64,000 bases of DNA, from NCBI GenBank assembly GCA_036850595.1, contig CM072161.1, forward strand, positions 17,193,812 through 17,257,811, read 5' to 3'. Shown piece after piece: positions 37,951-51,707 of this stretch (its first letter is position 1; every line of letters begins with the position of its first letter). A program made the position numbers and the translations under genes. Source of the stretch: Rhyacichthys aspro. Its lineage: Eukaryota > Chordata > Actinopteri > Gobiiformes > Rhyacichthyidae. The notes below the pieces were generated by a model. The model did no database searches. It saw only the letters and a list, made by a program, of their open reading frames with translations, and was not told the DNA's origin.

Positions 37951-40900
37951 GACCTGGTTTAAAAGGTCCTTCGCAGCCCCTCGGTGTTTCTGTGAAGGAT
38001 CCAGACTCAATGTAAGTTTTCAAAGCCTGGTCTTAAGGGTTAAAGTCACTCCCACTTCTCTGTTTTCAGGTTCTATTCATAGTTTAAACCAGTGCATGAC
38101 CTTCGGACCTGCTCTTTCTCTGGGCTTTCCTGGCCTTTTGGATGCATTACCTCCCTCTGACCTTCAGCAAGCCCCAGGGACAAATTAAGACCGAGTGTTT
38201 TTAACTTAATTAGTTTCTGGAAAGTAATATAATCCCTCCATTTTGATTGTCCAAACCAGCGATTTGAGGAACTGCCTACCTATTACAAAGGCAGAATTAG
38301 CTAACTGTAATTAAATCAGTATAACATTTCTCGCAGTGTATTTTAGCCAAGAGTAAATCAAGACAGTTAGAGCAAGTTAGCATTGCAGGACTAAACCAAA
38401 ACTAAGGATTATAGGAGTAATACAACAATTTAGATCTTTTTGATAACACAAGTTTGATCTTTTTTAGTGTTTATTCAATGCCATTGTCTTTTAACAATTT
38501 CCAAATGTCGTTTGTTTTTTCTGGATTTTTAAATGTAGAAACAGTAGTTAGCTCTCCTCTTCTTATAGGATAAAGGAGTGGGTGGGTTTGTGCATGCATG
38601 TAACAGCAAAATGGTGAATCCTAATTGCTCCATATTGGTGAATAGGGTAGTATGAATTGTTGTTAAAATGTCTCTTGTGTTAGCCTTGAGATTAACTTAT
38701 TGTCCAGAGTGTAGCAGCTGAGATAGGCAGGCATATGTATTCCAGTGTCTATTGTAGGCTATATTGGGTGTTTTGTTCAAATGTGGAGCAGTCTCTTTAA
38801 GATTCTTGGTTGTGATTGATAACTCGACAACAGCATGTCTTCAAGCTTACAGTTTGCCCAGCAGTAGCACATCAGCATTTCTCAGTCAAGGCTTCAACCT
38901 ACATTCACCCCCCCTGAGCCCCACAGACTCTCTCCATCTGGGCTTGTCCTCAAATAGCAGGCATGCCTTTCGTAGCGGGAAACTTTCTGCTGCATGTTGT
39001 TTCTTATTCATCTTTTCGACACCTCGGCCTGTCGATGCCCAAGCTGAGGATGCGTCTCCCGTATCAGATCAGTCCCGCAGATGTTAAAGCCAAACGTTTA
39101 ATGTGACAACAAGCACAAATGTCCTGATTTATACAGCAGCTGGTCATATGAACCGGGAAATATGACTTTGAGATGTTAAGCCAGGAGGATGGGCTGCTAT
39201 TTTAGCAGCGACACCTCACAAAGATATTTGGAGCTTGTGCAGCTGAGGGCATGTTCACATGAGAATGGAATAAAACAGTAAACTATTGTGGTGACATGGA
39301 TTTGTTTGAATAGGAAAAAAAAACACCCATCACTAAACTGGGATTGAATCAGGACTAAGTTATGACTTCAGGACTTAACCAAAAAAACTAAATTAAAGAC
39401 TAAAGCTATGATAATAGTGATCTGTCACCCTATGGATCAAGTAGCCCCTAGTGTGAGTGCACTGTAACAGTTTAACTAATCTACTAAGCCGTTTACAAAA
39501 TTACATTTTGCGTAACAGCTGCCTCTCAAAGCTGCTGGCTGCTGGTATCACACAGCAAGTAGAACAAAAATACAATGTTTAGGTGCCTAAAAACATATGT
39601 TGTTTTTTGAGAGTTGAAAACAGAAAACAGGTTTAAAAGGAAGATTTATTTTGGAGGGGAAGTTTACCAATACATCTTTTGTTTAAAGCATGTAGCGTTA
39701 GCACTATCAGGGGTTCACAGCACTCTTTGTGGCCAGGCAGATTTACTCCAGTGTTCTCAACAAGGTATCTGTGTGAACGCAGATTGTTTAGATAATCTAA
39801 CCAACCAAACCTTGACCAAGAATAATTCAGACACATTTGAGACTTTACACTGCAGTACATATGTGTATATGTTTTATTGATCACTTCACTGTTTAAATAA
39901 TTATTACCCTCCTGTAGTTGCCCAGTCTGTGGGCAGCTTTGCTTTTTTTAGCTCTTAGTGTGACCCCTCCTTCACGCGACCCCTGTCCCTTCTCAGGAAT
40001 CTGGATTAGTTTCCTTGTGGTCATGGCTCAAGTGTCTATGATAGACTGCAAATCGGCGCTGACAACATGAGGACCGTTGTCACTTACTTAAGGGCCTCCA
40101 ACACCCAGTGTTCTCCCAGAGGGGGCTGCCAGAGGAGACGCCCCGATAAAGAGGCTCGATGAGGGGCTAATGAGCTCATGATCTGCCCCTGAACAACCAC
40201 CAGCCTGGGACCAGTTTACACAATAGCACTAATGCTTAACTTTTTTGACAGTATACAAGTAACAAAGTGGGTTTGTAAAGACTGATGGTTGAAGGACATG
40301 AGGTACAATAAAAGGCACATTTGATCAAAATGGTGCAGAACAGTTCAGTTAACCCTGAAAACCTAGATAAGTTATGATTATTTGAAATTAAGAAGATAAA
40401 TGTATGGCTGTTGAACTAAACAGTAGAAGTAGATTGTTTATTCCTAGTCAATGCAGTGTTTATGAAGGAAGAGCTGCATAACGTTGATTCTATCTAAAAA
40501 CTCAACATTTAGGATGTTTTTTTTTTTACTGATTATGACTGTTTATCACAAGAACAAGAGAAGCTTCATTTTGTCACTTAAGGTTTTTTTCTTTAGTTTT
40601 ATTTTTGGCTTGAAGAAAGATCGTCTATTGTCCAATGCCATAATTCTAACCTTTTGAAAAACAGACCACACTGATAAACCAGACTGACCTGACCTGTACT
40701 GAACTGTACTATCCTTTTCAGAAATTTTCTTTGGGAAAAGTAAAAATTCAAATTTTCCATATGTTTTATTTTGACATGTATGGACTGTCTTGTTTGCACA
40801 ATTACGTCAGATTTAGTTTTTGTCCTGATTTAGCCCTGGTTTAGGTTTAATCCTAGTTTTATCCAGAGTGCAGACTTTAATATATGTATGTATGTTCAGC

Positions 40901-41286
40901 TTTCAAACCGTGCAGATTATTTACAGTAAGTGAGAGGCGTTTGACGTAGATCACCTCCCGCTGTGAGTGTCATGTGAAATGCAATACGGGAGCCCATCCA
41001 AACATTGTCCCGAGATCATGTGGAGAAGACTGTAAATAAGACCAGGCCTTGTGACCCATTTATTTTGGGAATATTTCCGGAATCTTCCCAGTGGAGACAA
41101 CCATCATGGGGAATGTGATTATTCCTGTACAGGAAATTATAAAACTGGAAGAAAAGAGCAGGTCATAGCGAAGTGGGTTCAAATCTATGTACTGCTCTCT
41201 AAAGAAAAATTTGCTTTATTCAAATGCTAGTAAAATGAAAGTTGCCTTAAGTCATTCATTCGAGTCTAGAACAAAACTATGAACCT

Positions 41287-41863
41287 TTAAAGGATAGTCC
41301 AGTAAATGGAGGCTTTATGAGCTACTTAGGGTTAAGTCACTTATTCCTTAGTAGTGTTATGCATAGCCTTGTTCCCACTGGGACGGAGCAGATCGGTTCT
41401 GGAGCATTTCCATAACCAAAAGGGTCCTCAAAAACTATACCACTTTGGCTTATGAAAACACAATTTTATAACTAATAAGGCTGCTATATCTTTAAAAAAA
41501 AGTACTGTATCAGTGCAAGTCTGTGTTACATAGAAGGTATTTAAATTTTTTAAAAAAAAGTTTTTTTTGTCATTTTTCCTCTGTTCTTTATTGATACAAC
41601 TCCAGAACTGATCACTCCCCAGAACAAGCTCCTCAATGAAGCCTTTGAACCAAAAGATATTAAAATACGAGCCATTTCTCAAAAGCATTTATCCAGGAAA
41701 TATCCTGAACCACACATTTAAATGGACATCAGAGTAGTTCAGTGTTTTCACTGGGTCCATTTATAGCACTACATTGTGTTTTCTTTGTGGAATTGCTCCT
41801 TTCTACTTCCTACTGTAGGAAATAAATCAATTCCATTAAGAAAATACTGAACTATACCTTTAA
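41287..41863. mobile_element. MITE-like element with TTAA boundaries (family B)
   Basis: The left end reads TTAA-AGGATAGTCCAGTA and the right end, reverse-complemented, TTAA-AGGTATAGTTCAGTA. The 577-bp body has no coding frame. Its internal runs GTTACATAGAAGGTATT and AGAACAAGCTCCTCAATG recur together at about 43920 and 43988, showing a second diverged copy. Related ends (TTAAAGGGATAG) occur at 47518 and, inverted, at about 54690-54705. Confidence 0.5.
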
Positions 41864-44800
41864 AATATGAAATATAGAAATGAAGAAATTGTTTTTGAAG
41901 TTGCTAATGCTTTACTTCACAGCTATGTTTATGGAAACCTGGCATGTGTCACTAGTTCTGATAGAACGAGAGGATATTTATATCTGGCGACAGAAGAGGT
42001 GTTTATTAAATCATGTTTAGTCGAGCTGTTCATGTGATACGACTGAGAATACACCGGGATGAAATCTGTCATCGTTTGGAGCCCTGATACAATGTGCACT
42101 ATGTGTTCTCACCGCAACACTTTAAGATGTCTGCAACAGTATTTATAACAATTTCTGTTTGAAAAAAATAAATAAGTTTATTATTGGATTAGACCTTTAT
42201 AGACACACCCTCTAGTGTTTTGTGAGACTAAAACCCAATCTATCACCACAACTTGACCAAATTTTAACCCACTAAACTAAGACTAAACCAAGACTAATCC
42301 CAGGGAAAACTTTGGTTAAATCAGAAGTAAATATGGACAAAATGATCACTATCAGTACTTGCCTGTTACTAGACTAGACTACACTGTTATTACATGTTTA
42401 TAAACTGTTGTAGTTTTGGTAATGACTAATAAATAGTAGATACTGGTTATTTGCGCTGATTGCACAGTACTAACATATGATGTAGTTCGTTACTTTCATG
42501 TGATTGGCTTGTATTGCTGTAGTTTTATTTACTTTACTTTTTGTACTGCCCCAACTACTGACTCTATACCACTCCTGTACCTACTGTCATTGTCAATCTC
42601 CAGTGAACAGATCCAAACAGGTTCTCTTTACTGTCTCACGTAAAGCTTACACTTTGGATTGACACGCCTGTTACCTTCAAGTGATTTGTGTTTGGTACTT
42701 TACATTTCATTTTACTACCACTGCAGCTGTGTGCCTCTGTGATTACTGTGACACTGCTGGAAACCTGAAATTCCCTCGGGATCAGTAAAGCACCTATCTG
42801 TTCTAAACCAGAACTTAACTCCAGGAATAAACTATAACTAGTCCAACACAAAACCAGAAATACATACTGACCAAACCAGGTTAAAACACAGCTCCAACCA
42901 TAACATAAATAAAGTGACTTTATTGATCCATCAGTGGGAAAATTCACCTGTTACAGCAACTCACAACAAATAAAGAGCAGGAGTGAGAAAAACAGTTGAA
43001 AGTTAAAATACTAAATCTAAGACTAATACTATAGGTTAACCAGGACTAAACCAGGACAAAACCTGGACCAAAGCCTCATAAAGCACAGACTCCCACACTC
43101 CGCACGTGAAGACTGCAACAACAGAGTGATCAGAGTCAGCCCAACATTTAGGCTCTCTACCTCCATCTGTTGACGTTTGAGGGTAATTCTAAGGTGTAAA
43201 ACTTGCAAATAGCGCTTTCCTTACCTTTCTCTGTCCTTGTGCATGGGATTCTTCTGTCTCCTGTCTCTTTGCTGCTGTTTTGTTTAAGCGTTTCGTCACT
43301 TGCTGTTCCTCTGAGAAGCTGACAAACATGCTCCAAGGCACGGATATGGCGTCTCTAACCCATGTTCCACTGCAATAAAACATAATGTTCCTCCGAAAAC
43401 CAAGCCCCGGACATTCCTGTGTGCTGTGAGCAGTAAAAGTCTGGGCCAGCTGCAGGGAATAGTGATCCGCTCCAGCCTCGACCCCCGGATCGACCCAGGG
43501 CTCCTCTTTCACACCCAACCACAAAACACCGTCACAGCCATGATTGCAGCTCACATATACATTCACATACGTGATACATAACAACACCATTTTAAGGCTA
43601 CGTTAAAGAAATGAGAAAATAATTTCAAATGATAAGAATAAAGTTGTTATATTCCAAGAAATGGTCCGGCATATTTTGGTGAGAGCATGCCGTTATTATT
43701 ATGGCTGATAAAAGTTAAAAGGGATACTCTGGTATTTTATAAAATAGGTTTTATGATATATTTAGGAAGAAGATTCCTGACAGTAGATAATTGTCAGCAC
43801 AGCCCCAGTTTGTGGAAGCAGACAGGAGCAATGACACAGACTTAGCATGTCTGCTAATGTGGCCAGTGAAACAAAATATTTTAACATAATAATATGTTAA
43901 CATATAATATAAATATTATGTTACATAGAAGGTATTCCATCTCATTTTATGCTGTTTCTTATTAACCCAACCACAATATTTATCACAGAACAAGCTCCTC
44001 AATGTTGCTTGTGTCGGGACCATGATGTGGACCATATTCTGCATATATCATGGAAATGTCCTTAATGAACCACCATTTAAATTAACGTTGAAGTGGTTTA
44101 ATTTTTTGAATGTTTATATGGTTTAGTTTGGTGGTTCTCATCTGGTCTCATCTTGGGATCCTGAAAACTGTGAGTATGCTAACAACTACTGTGAAGTATA
44201 AATTAGCTCCAAAAGTAATATAAACATTATCATTATCATTCACTATAGGCTATTAAGATACACTTTATGAATGAATGACCTCTGCCACTGTGCACTCCCA
44301 GAAACAAAACATACTTAAATAAATATGTTGGGAAAGCGACTTAATTTACTAGGTATATCAGGTATAGGTATATAACAATGTAACTTGGGTAAATGTACTT
44401 CCCCCAAACCAAGTGTAGAGCATATGGGGCCATTAAATGTCAGATGTTATATTATTAACAGTATTATATAATTGCTAAGACCCTTCAGCAGTTCGATGTT
44501 GAAATGTTGTTTGGTGTGTGGCCGTTTATATGTGACAGGTGGAATTTTTACAGATCTTTTGACGCATGCTAACCACCGCTGCTGGCTTATGTTTCCTTCA
44601 TAAACATAAAAATATCCTCGTGTTTTACAAGCAGCTGGTAAACGGGACCCTATAACTTTCTCCTGTCACTGAAATAAATAAATAAATAATCCCCCAGGAA
44701 AAATAGGGTTATTAGAGCTCTTCAAAATAATTAAAATGAATTAATAATTCATTCTTCATCTGCCATAGAGACTGATGGATTGTACAATCCTAACTGGAGA

Positions 44801-45088
44801 CATTTTGATGTTAATGTAAATTTTGTCATTCTTTGGATTGGGTGAACATACTGTCCCGTTCTGTGTCACAACACATCGACAGAACACACTGCCATGATTC
44901 ATTATGGTGGTGCCTGGCTTCATTTTCTGTAATGGGGGGTTTTGCTCTTCTAAATCTGTCAGAAGGCTAACATTGTTTAGATTGAGTGGATCCATGGGCC
45001 GGGCCAGGACCACAGATGGGGCCACCTGAGGTCCAGTCCTTACTGGGGCGTCTAAGTCTGGGCCAGAGACACCTCAATAAAGACCTCT

Positions 45089-45111
45089 CTCCAACTCCAA
45101 GTTGGAGAGCG
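45089..45111. repeat. short perfect hairpin
   Basis: CTCTCCAACT, a three-base loop CCA, then AGTTGGAGAG: a 10-bp perfect stem. It is flanked by CTCTCT and AGAGAGG runs that could lengthen it with an internal loop. Function unknown. Confidence 0.5.
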
Positions 45112-46016
45112 ACAGAGAGGGACCAAAGGTGAAGAGCAATAAACTAGCAATAAACAAATACTCAAAATAATAACTACAGAAAAAGGAAAGGATAGAGCTG
45201 GAGGAGAAGGTCACTTACTACCTCCATACAGCTCATCTAGGCCCTACCTAGACATTCTCCTTTAAGCCTAGCCTTAAAGGTGGAGAGGGTGTAAGAGCTT
45301 GTTCTAGTTCAGGGGAAAATATGTCCTGGTTCCAGTCAGAAGTCCAGCTTCTCCATTATGGAGCAAATGTAGAGCTTTTTCATTCATTTCTTTGGATCGC
45401 TTGTAAAAAGAGTCACACTAGTCTCACCGAGAGGAGATTTCAGTAAACTCTATATTGTTGCTCAATTCATTAGTTAGAACAAAAGCGCCCTCTAATGTCC
45501 AAAAATGTACCCGCAGTACTATTACAGGAGCTCATAGTGTGTGGTCAGGCCAAACTGTACAAAAATAAACGCAGACATCAAGTGTCACAAAGACCAACTA
45601 TAATGAACATCAGTAGACTCACTGTACTAACCTGCAACATGTGGAAAATATATTTCTAAGAAGGGAAAATCACTTTTCTCCTACTTATCTGTGTCTCTTT
45701 GAATCAGTGTTTCTCATATTACCAAAGACAAAACAAATTTCAACTTTTCTCTTTTTGACTTAATAATGTGAACTAAATGTAGCAATACTTGATGAAAGCA
45801 ATAAAACAAGTTAAAGAATGCTATTTCAGCAAAGATGAAAACAACAACAAAACAACACACAACACAAAAACATCTTCCATGTAAAAAGACATTGTATTAT
45901 GTAAACGGTTGTGATAATATCATCACATACTTATTGATACGGTTTACGTTTTTACCTTTTTTTTTTTAAAAGTATGAAGTTGCCTCCTTATTGGCTGTTC
46001 TCTGTTCTGCGCTCTG

Positions 46017-46074
46017 ATTGGACAAATAGAATAACGTTCAGCCTGACCAATGGGAGAGCAGGTGCCCTTATAAA
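46017..46074 (+). promoter_or_regulatory. histone H2A-1 promoter: CCAAT boxes and TATA box
   Basis: An inverted CCAAT (ATTGG, 46017-46021), a forward CCAAT (46047-46051) and TATAAA (46069-46074) lie 60-120 bp upstream of the H2A start. This is the usual layout of replication-dependent histone promoters. Confidence 0.75.
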
Positions 46075-46134
46075 TACACTGTGCTTAAAACGTGAGCACT
46101 CACGCGTCAATCTTGACTAAATCTTGCCGCAATT

Positions 46135-46512
46135 ATGTCTGGACGTGGTAAGGGCGCCGGAAAGGCTAGAGCTAAGGCCAAGAGCCGATCTTCTAGGGCC
46201 GGTCTGCAGTTCCCAGTGGGACGTGTCCACAGGCTGTTGAGGAAAGGCAACTATGCCGAGCGCGTTGGAGCCGGAGCTCCAGTTTATCTGGCGGCGGTAC
46301 TTGAATATCTGACCGCTGAGATTCTGGAGTTGGCTGGTAACGCTGCCCGCGACAACAAGAAAACCAGGATCATCCCCCGTCATCTGCAGCTGGCCGTCCG
46401 CAACGATGAGGAGCTGAACAAGCTGCTGGGAGGAGTGACTATCGCTCAGGGAGGAGTGCTGCCCAACATCCAGGCTGTCCTCTTGCCCAAGAAGACTGAG
46501 AAGGCCAAGTAA
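46135..46512 (+). CDS. histone H2A (replication-dependent), copy 1
   Basis: Core nucleosome histone that pairs with H2B. An intronless 125-residue protein. The histone fold and the acidic patch are canonical (AERVGAGAPVYLAAVLEYLTAE, split here as AERVGAGAPV and YLAAVLEYLTAE). The docking region has NDEELNKLLGGV and the tail ends LLPKKTEKAK, with the lysine equivalent to the K119 ubiquitylation site. The N-terminus SGRGKGAGKARAKAKSR differs from the common KQGGKARAKAKTR, and the tail is a few residues shorter than the usual 128-130. There is no SQ(E/D)-aromatic end, so it is not H2AX. Start chosen at MSGRG behind a TATA/CCAAT promoter; a canonical stem-loop follows at 46540. The protein is identical to H2A-2 at 60235-60612, though the 5' flanks differ. 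Confidence 0.97.
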   Translation: MSGRGKGAGKARAKAKSRSSRAGLQFPVGRVHRLLRKGNYAERVGAGAPVYLAAVLEYLTAEILELAGNAARDNKKTRIIPRHLQLAVRNDEELNKLLGGVTIAQGGVLPNIQAVLLPKKTEKAK

Positions 46513-46539
46513 ATACTGAAACTCAAGCAACAACCCAAA

Positions 46540-46555
46540 GGCTCTTTTAAGAGCC
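46540..46555 (+). terminator. histone 3' stem-loop of H2A-1
   Basis: GGCTCTTTTAAGAGCC followed by ACCCA: the 6-bp stem, 4-nt loop element bound by SLBP that directs U7-dependent 3' end formation. It starts 27 nt after the stop. Confidence 0.95.
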
Positions 46556-47119
46556 ACCCACATATGTTAAAGTGCTTAAACCTTTTACTTTACATGCATA
46601 CTACAACCCGACGTGTACAAATGTCAATGGCCTGATTACCTAAACGAAGTTCTTAGAATAACAGACTGACACATGGTCCAAACAGCTCACATGCCCCCAC
46701 CATCCAGCCTGTGGCCTTACAATAAATGTTACAAAAGAGGCACTCTCAGAACTTACATAGGATATGTAGTGCTTTAATTAATATATATAAAAAAAAATCA
46801 AGCATCATTAAGCAATTTCTGACACTTGTGTAATTTTGTTTGCGATCCAGTCAAGTGAATTACTTAAAACACGAGATACAGTTTAAAATCATAGTTAAAG
46901 ACGAAGATTAAGACAGTAAATACTACACAATAAAGACTTTGATCTGAGGTTCAATTCAATATAAAAAGCATATCAAAAATAGTAATTTAATAGTAAGTAA
47001 TTAAATAACAGTCTTTGTACGACTATTGTTTTATTTGAGGAAACAGAGACTAGACACCGCCCCGTAAGTCCTCTCCCACGTCCGCAGAGACTCAATAAAA
47101 CCACGCACTGCGCTCGTGA

Positions 47120-47467
<348 letters not shown>

Positions 47468-47492
47468 ACATCATCTTTAACAACAAACCAAA

Positions 47493-47508
47493 GGCTCTTC
47501 TAAGAGCC
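47493..47508 (+). terminator. histone 3' stem-loop of H4-1 (TCTA loop)
   Basis: GGCTCTTCTAAGAGCC: canonical stem with a TCTA loop instead of TTTA. It lies 26 nt after the H4 stop. Confidence 0.93.
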
Positions 47509-47517
47509 CCAATTAAC

Positions 47518-49770
47518 TTAAAGGGATAGCTTCATTTCAGAATAAACCATGTATATTTTCTTATGCCATGCTGTTAAATGATCAAAGATGGCGGGTGCTT
47601 AGACTTCTGCTGGGCGAAGGAGTATACTTCAGTTATTACTGAAGTGTAAAATTCTTATATAGGGCTCCTTTAATTTATCTGCTAAATTAGTGACTGTGAG
47701 ACGAAGGTCATTGAAGCGTTGCAGCAAAAAGGTTCATATATGGGTTCATTCCTCGAGGCTTCATGTGCGCACAAACCCCCTGCTGGTCAAAGACGGCTAG
47801 ACAGCCAGATATATTATCAATATGTAATGCACTCAATAGGCTGCCAAGTAGAAGAAAGTCAGTTAATCTTGATAAATGCACCTTATGTACAGTATCTTTA
47901 TTGTAAAACAAACGACATTCTAGTTTTGTTGTTGGTGCTCCCAATGGAACTTGAACTTCCCATCTCCTGCACTCAAACTGAGAATACTAACCGCTCCACC
48001 ACAGATTAGATAACAAAATCAGGAGCAACATGCCAATACAATGGAATGTAATATTATTTGGCAAATTAACAGTAAATCATTTGGCTTATGTTTGAATGTT
48101 GAACAAGTGTCAAAACGTGCTTCAATAAACATTTCTGGGATTACTCGACACACACTCCAAAGCCTCGGCATGGTACAGCCCATCACTATACTTAATCTCT
48201 GGGTGAATTGGGTGAATTGCAGTTAATCATGTACCCTTCACATATAAATAAAAAACAAACTGTATAAAAGAGACTGACTTACAAGAGCTTACACCCTGAG
48301 AAACTGTCTTGCACTGAGAACCAGATGCATTTGTTTTAAACATCTTACAGTGAACAGAGTTCTGAATTTAATTGGTGAATCCAATAATTTCCTTTTATAC
48401 AATAGTATTGCATTACTGAACTTTGTGAATGTCGTCTGTGAAAGTTGCTTTATTAAATAAACTTATGAAACAAGTTGTTTTACACTTTAAAGTCATTCTA
48501 AGAATTATGATCTTTTAATATAAAGTTAAAAGATTAACAATATACACAAATAATAAATATTTCTAGTATGACTTTAATCTCTTGGACTGGACACACTACA
48601 GTACCACTAGATTACCTCTAGTAGCTACAATATATTATACTATTGTACTACACGCCATTCAATACTCGCAAATACAATACTAGAGCTGAATACAGTAAAT
48701 AAAAAAGCAATATTTCAAAACAAAAAAATAGGAAAAAAACCCCACAAAAATAACTTTATTTATTTTCCCTAATACCAGTTTATCCCATATTTTACTGCTG
48801 TAAGGTCAATGTGATTTTCTTTACTCCCTTACTGCTCTTAGTGCAAGTAATATTAAGTAAACCAGGACAATGACTTATTGTTCTCTAATACAATGAAGTC
48901 TTGACATGTCTAGACATAAGTCATAGGATTTAAGTTAGTAGTTAGTTAAAATTACGTTTATTCCCACAATAAGGAATATATTGTATTTGTAGCACAGGAA
49001 GACTGTGTTGTGCTAATTTACATAAAATGTGTATACCTATAATAATGATATTAAACAATAATAAATAAATAAAAACAAGTATAGTATTAATGACAATTCA
49101 AATTAGTCCACAAATGCAAGAAATTTGTTCACAAGTAACACAAAATTTCAAGAACAACAATAAGTAATAGTAATAAGTAATAATGTTCCCATCAGTTCAA
49201 ACAAATCACCAACAACACAGTCAGAAATCAAACAAACCTTTTACGGAACTTTCTTTGCCTTACAGTTTGGTTTTTGCCTTCACCCTTCCTGATTGTTCAA
49301 ATGCTTTAATCACATCTCGGATTATATGGAACAAAATATGAGGATTATGTCCAGTGTATCTGGACGTGGATGTGTTCAGTGGTGGATCAGTCTTAGACTT
49401 CACTCATGGAGAGCATTTGTGTTTACTCATACAGAAAAACCCATTAAGTACAACTAAACGCCGTACTCATCTACAACTTTTCCCATTTAGATTTACTCTT
49501 AGACAACTCCGCTTGTTATACCACCGCTAGCTTTTAAAAAATAAGACAACTTAAGATCATTTTTGAGGCAAAATGTGTGGAAAAGTCGACGCCGAGTATT
49601 CAAAGTGCGTGTGTATTCGCGAGGTTTCATGGCTCCAGATTTTGAATAAACTCCTGCCCATGAGCAAACACAGCATTAATCTACAGCGAAGACGGTTTAC
49701 TGAAAGTTTATGTAAAAAGTTTGATTGACCAACGTAATGTTTGATGTGTTTTTGACCTAAAAGTGTGAAG
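47518..49770. other. spacer between H4-1 and H1-1
   Basis: Begins with a TTAAAGGGATAG repeat end (47518). It contains a tRNA-like SINE head in antisense near 47935-48003 and AT-rich DNA with no gene. From about 49560 it is the left arm of the long inverted H1 repeat. Confidence 0.45.
47935..48003 (-). repeat. degenerate tRNA-derived SINE head
   Basis: Read on the minus strand, GTGGTGGAGCGGTTAGTATT resembles a tRNA A box and AAGTTCAAGTTCC a B box, spaced as in a tRNA. The stems do not fold well enough for a functional tRNA gene, so a SINE remnant is more likely. Confidence 0.4.
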
Positions 49771-49773
49771 AGA

Positions 49774-49844
49774 AAACACAAAGCTGCGCCCCAGCCGCGC
49801 GGCAGTTGAGCTTGAGTCTCTACGGTTCTCATGACCGTTATAAG
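49774..49844 (+). promoter_or_regulatory. histone H1-1 promoter: H1 box and TATA
   Basis: AAACACA (49774-49780), the H1-specific AC box, lies upstream of TATAAG (49839-49844) and the H1 start at 49898. The same elements appear in the inverted copy at 57099-57105 and 57035-57040. Confidence 0.7.
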
Positions 49845-49897
49845 TGAGCTCCGCGTGACTCTCAGCCTCAGACTGAGTTCTACAACCGACACAAACA

Positions 49898-50506
49898 ATG
49901 GCAGAAACCGCTCCAGCAGCTCCCGCTCCGGCCAAAGCTCCGGCTAAAGCCCCCAAGAAGAAGGCAGCGGCCAAGAAGAAGGAGGGCCCCAGCCTCCAGA
50001 AGCTCATCACGGCTGTGATCGCCGAGTCCAAGGAGCGCAAAGGGGTTTCCGTGGCGGCTTTGAAGAAGGCGTTGGCGGCAAAGGGCGTCGATGTGGTGAA
50101 GGCGAACAAACGCATCAACACTTCATTGAAGAAGATGGTGGCATCGGGCGCCGTCAGCCAGACCAAAGGCACAGGCGCCTCCGGCTCTTTCAAACTGGCC
50201 AAGAAGGAAGCTAAGCCCAAGACGGTCGTGAAAAAGAAGAAGGCCGCCGCTAAGCCCAAGAAGCCCGCGGTGAAGAAAGCAGCGACACCCAAGAAAGCGG
50301 CTCCCAAGAAAAGTGCAGCAAAGAAGGTCGTCAAGAAATCTCCAGCCAAGAAAGCCGTGAAGAAGGCGGCGCCGAAGAAAGCGCCAGCTAAGAAGCCCGC
50401 TAAGAGCCCCAAGAAGCCAGCGGCAAAGAAGCCCAAGGCCGCCAAGAAGAGCACCCCCAAGAAAGCCCCAGCAAAGAAGGGGGCGGCGAAGAAAGCCAAA
50501 AAGTAA
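49898..50506 (+). CDS. linker histone H1, copy 1
   Basis: Linker histone that binds DNA at nucleosome entry/exit and compacts chromatin. Intronless, 202 residues. An Ala/Pro/Lys N-terminus (MAETAPAAPAPAKAPAK) precedes the winged-helix globular domain at about residues 30-104 (GPSLQKLITAVIAESKERKG, LKKALAAKGVDV, NKRINTSLKKMVASGAVSQT, KGTGASGSFKLAKK). The long Lys/Ala/Pro tail carries SPKK and TPKK motifs typical of CDK sites. It lies in the left arm of the inverted repeat and differs from H1-2 (56373-56981) at one residue near the C-terminus (APAKKGAAKK here, APAKKAAAKK there). A stem-loop at 50537 marks it as replication-dependent. The 263-codon open frame antisense to it is a by-product of Lys/Ala codon use. 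Confidence 0.97.
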   Translation: MAETAPAAPAPAKAPAKAPKKKAAAKKKEGPSLQKLITAVIAESKERKGVSVAALKKALAAKGVDVVKANKRINTSLKKMVASGAVSQTKGTGASGSFKLAKKEAKPKTVVKKKKAAAKPKKPAVKKAATPKKAAPKKSAAKKVVKKSPAKKAVKKAAPKKAPAKKPAKSPKKPAAKKPKAAKKSTPKKAPAKKGAAKKAKK

Positions 50507-50536
50507 AGTCAACACTGACTTTGATCAGTAACCAAA

Positions 50537-50552
50537 GGCTCTTTTAAGAGCC
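50537..50552 (+). terminator. histone 3' stem-loop of H1-1
   Basis: GGCTCTTTTAAGAGCC followed by ACCCC, 30 nt after the stop. A purine-rich AAAGAGCATTTCTTTA downstream could be the U7-pairing element. Confidence 0.95.
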
Positions 50553-50608
50553 ACCCCATCACGAACTAAAGAGCATTTCTTTAGCGGTTGTAAATATGTT
50601 AATGATAT

Positions 50609-51682
<1,074 letters not shown>

Positions 51683-51707
51683 ACTCACGTCCACTAAACG
51701 CAACAAC

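Larger units (their letters stand above)
37370..46000. other. gene-poor interval between CLK-like gene and histone cluster
   Basis: About 8.6 kb without a supported gene. It holds another degenerate GGTTTAGTCC block (37440-37950), smaller patches near 40815, 42230, 42830 and 43030, a TTAA-bounded element at 41287-41863 and a related copy from about 43715. Stretches with fewer repeats near 39960-40220 and 40890-41140 are more GC-rich and could be conserved non-coding sequence. A 5' exon of the CLK-like gene could lie here (for example ending at the GTAAGG donor at 43224), but I cannot show it. Confidence 0.4.
49560..50608. repeat. left arm of long inverted repeat containing H1-1
   Basis: From about 49560 (TTTTTGAGGCAAAATGTG) to about 50608 (ATATGTTAATGATA) the sequence matches the reverse complement of about 56276-57320 almost base for base, covering the H1 promoter, coding region and 3' end. 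The arms differ at scattered single positions. The spacer is about 5.7 kb. Confidence 0.85.

Noticed and set aside
38764..39087. 107-codon Ser/Pro-rich open frame
   Set aside because: No family motif, no convincing splice partners or promoter.
43189..43590. 133-codon minus-strand open frame ending near a GTAAGG donor
   Set aside because: No recognisable domain and a long open frame is expected by chance in 64 kb; kept only as a possible 5' exon source for the CLK-like gene.
44756..45025. 89-codon minus-strand frame with two Cys
   Set aside because: No recognisable domain or splice context; sits in repeat-rich DNA.
46117..46563. 148-codon antisense frame over H2A-1 and similar frames over H4, H3 and H2B
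   Set aside because: Shadow frames of GC-rich, strongly constrained histone coding sequence; no start context or homologous domain.
47935..48003. Possible tRNA gene
   Set aside because: A and B boxes are recognisable, but the arms do not pair into a cloverleaf; treated as a SINE head.
49708..50499. 263-codon open frame antisense to H1-1 (and its twin at 56380-57171)
   Set aside because: It mirrors the Lys/Ala/Pro codons of H1 as Phe/Leu/Gly/Ala; conserved only because the two H1 arms are near identical.
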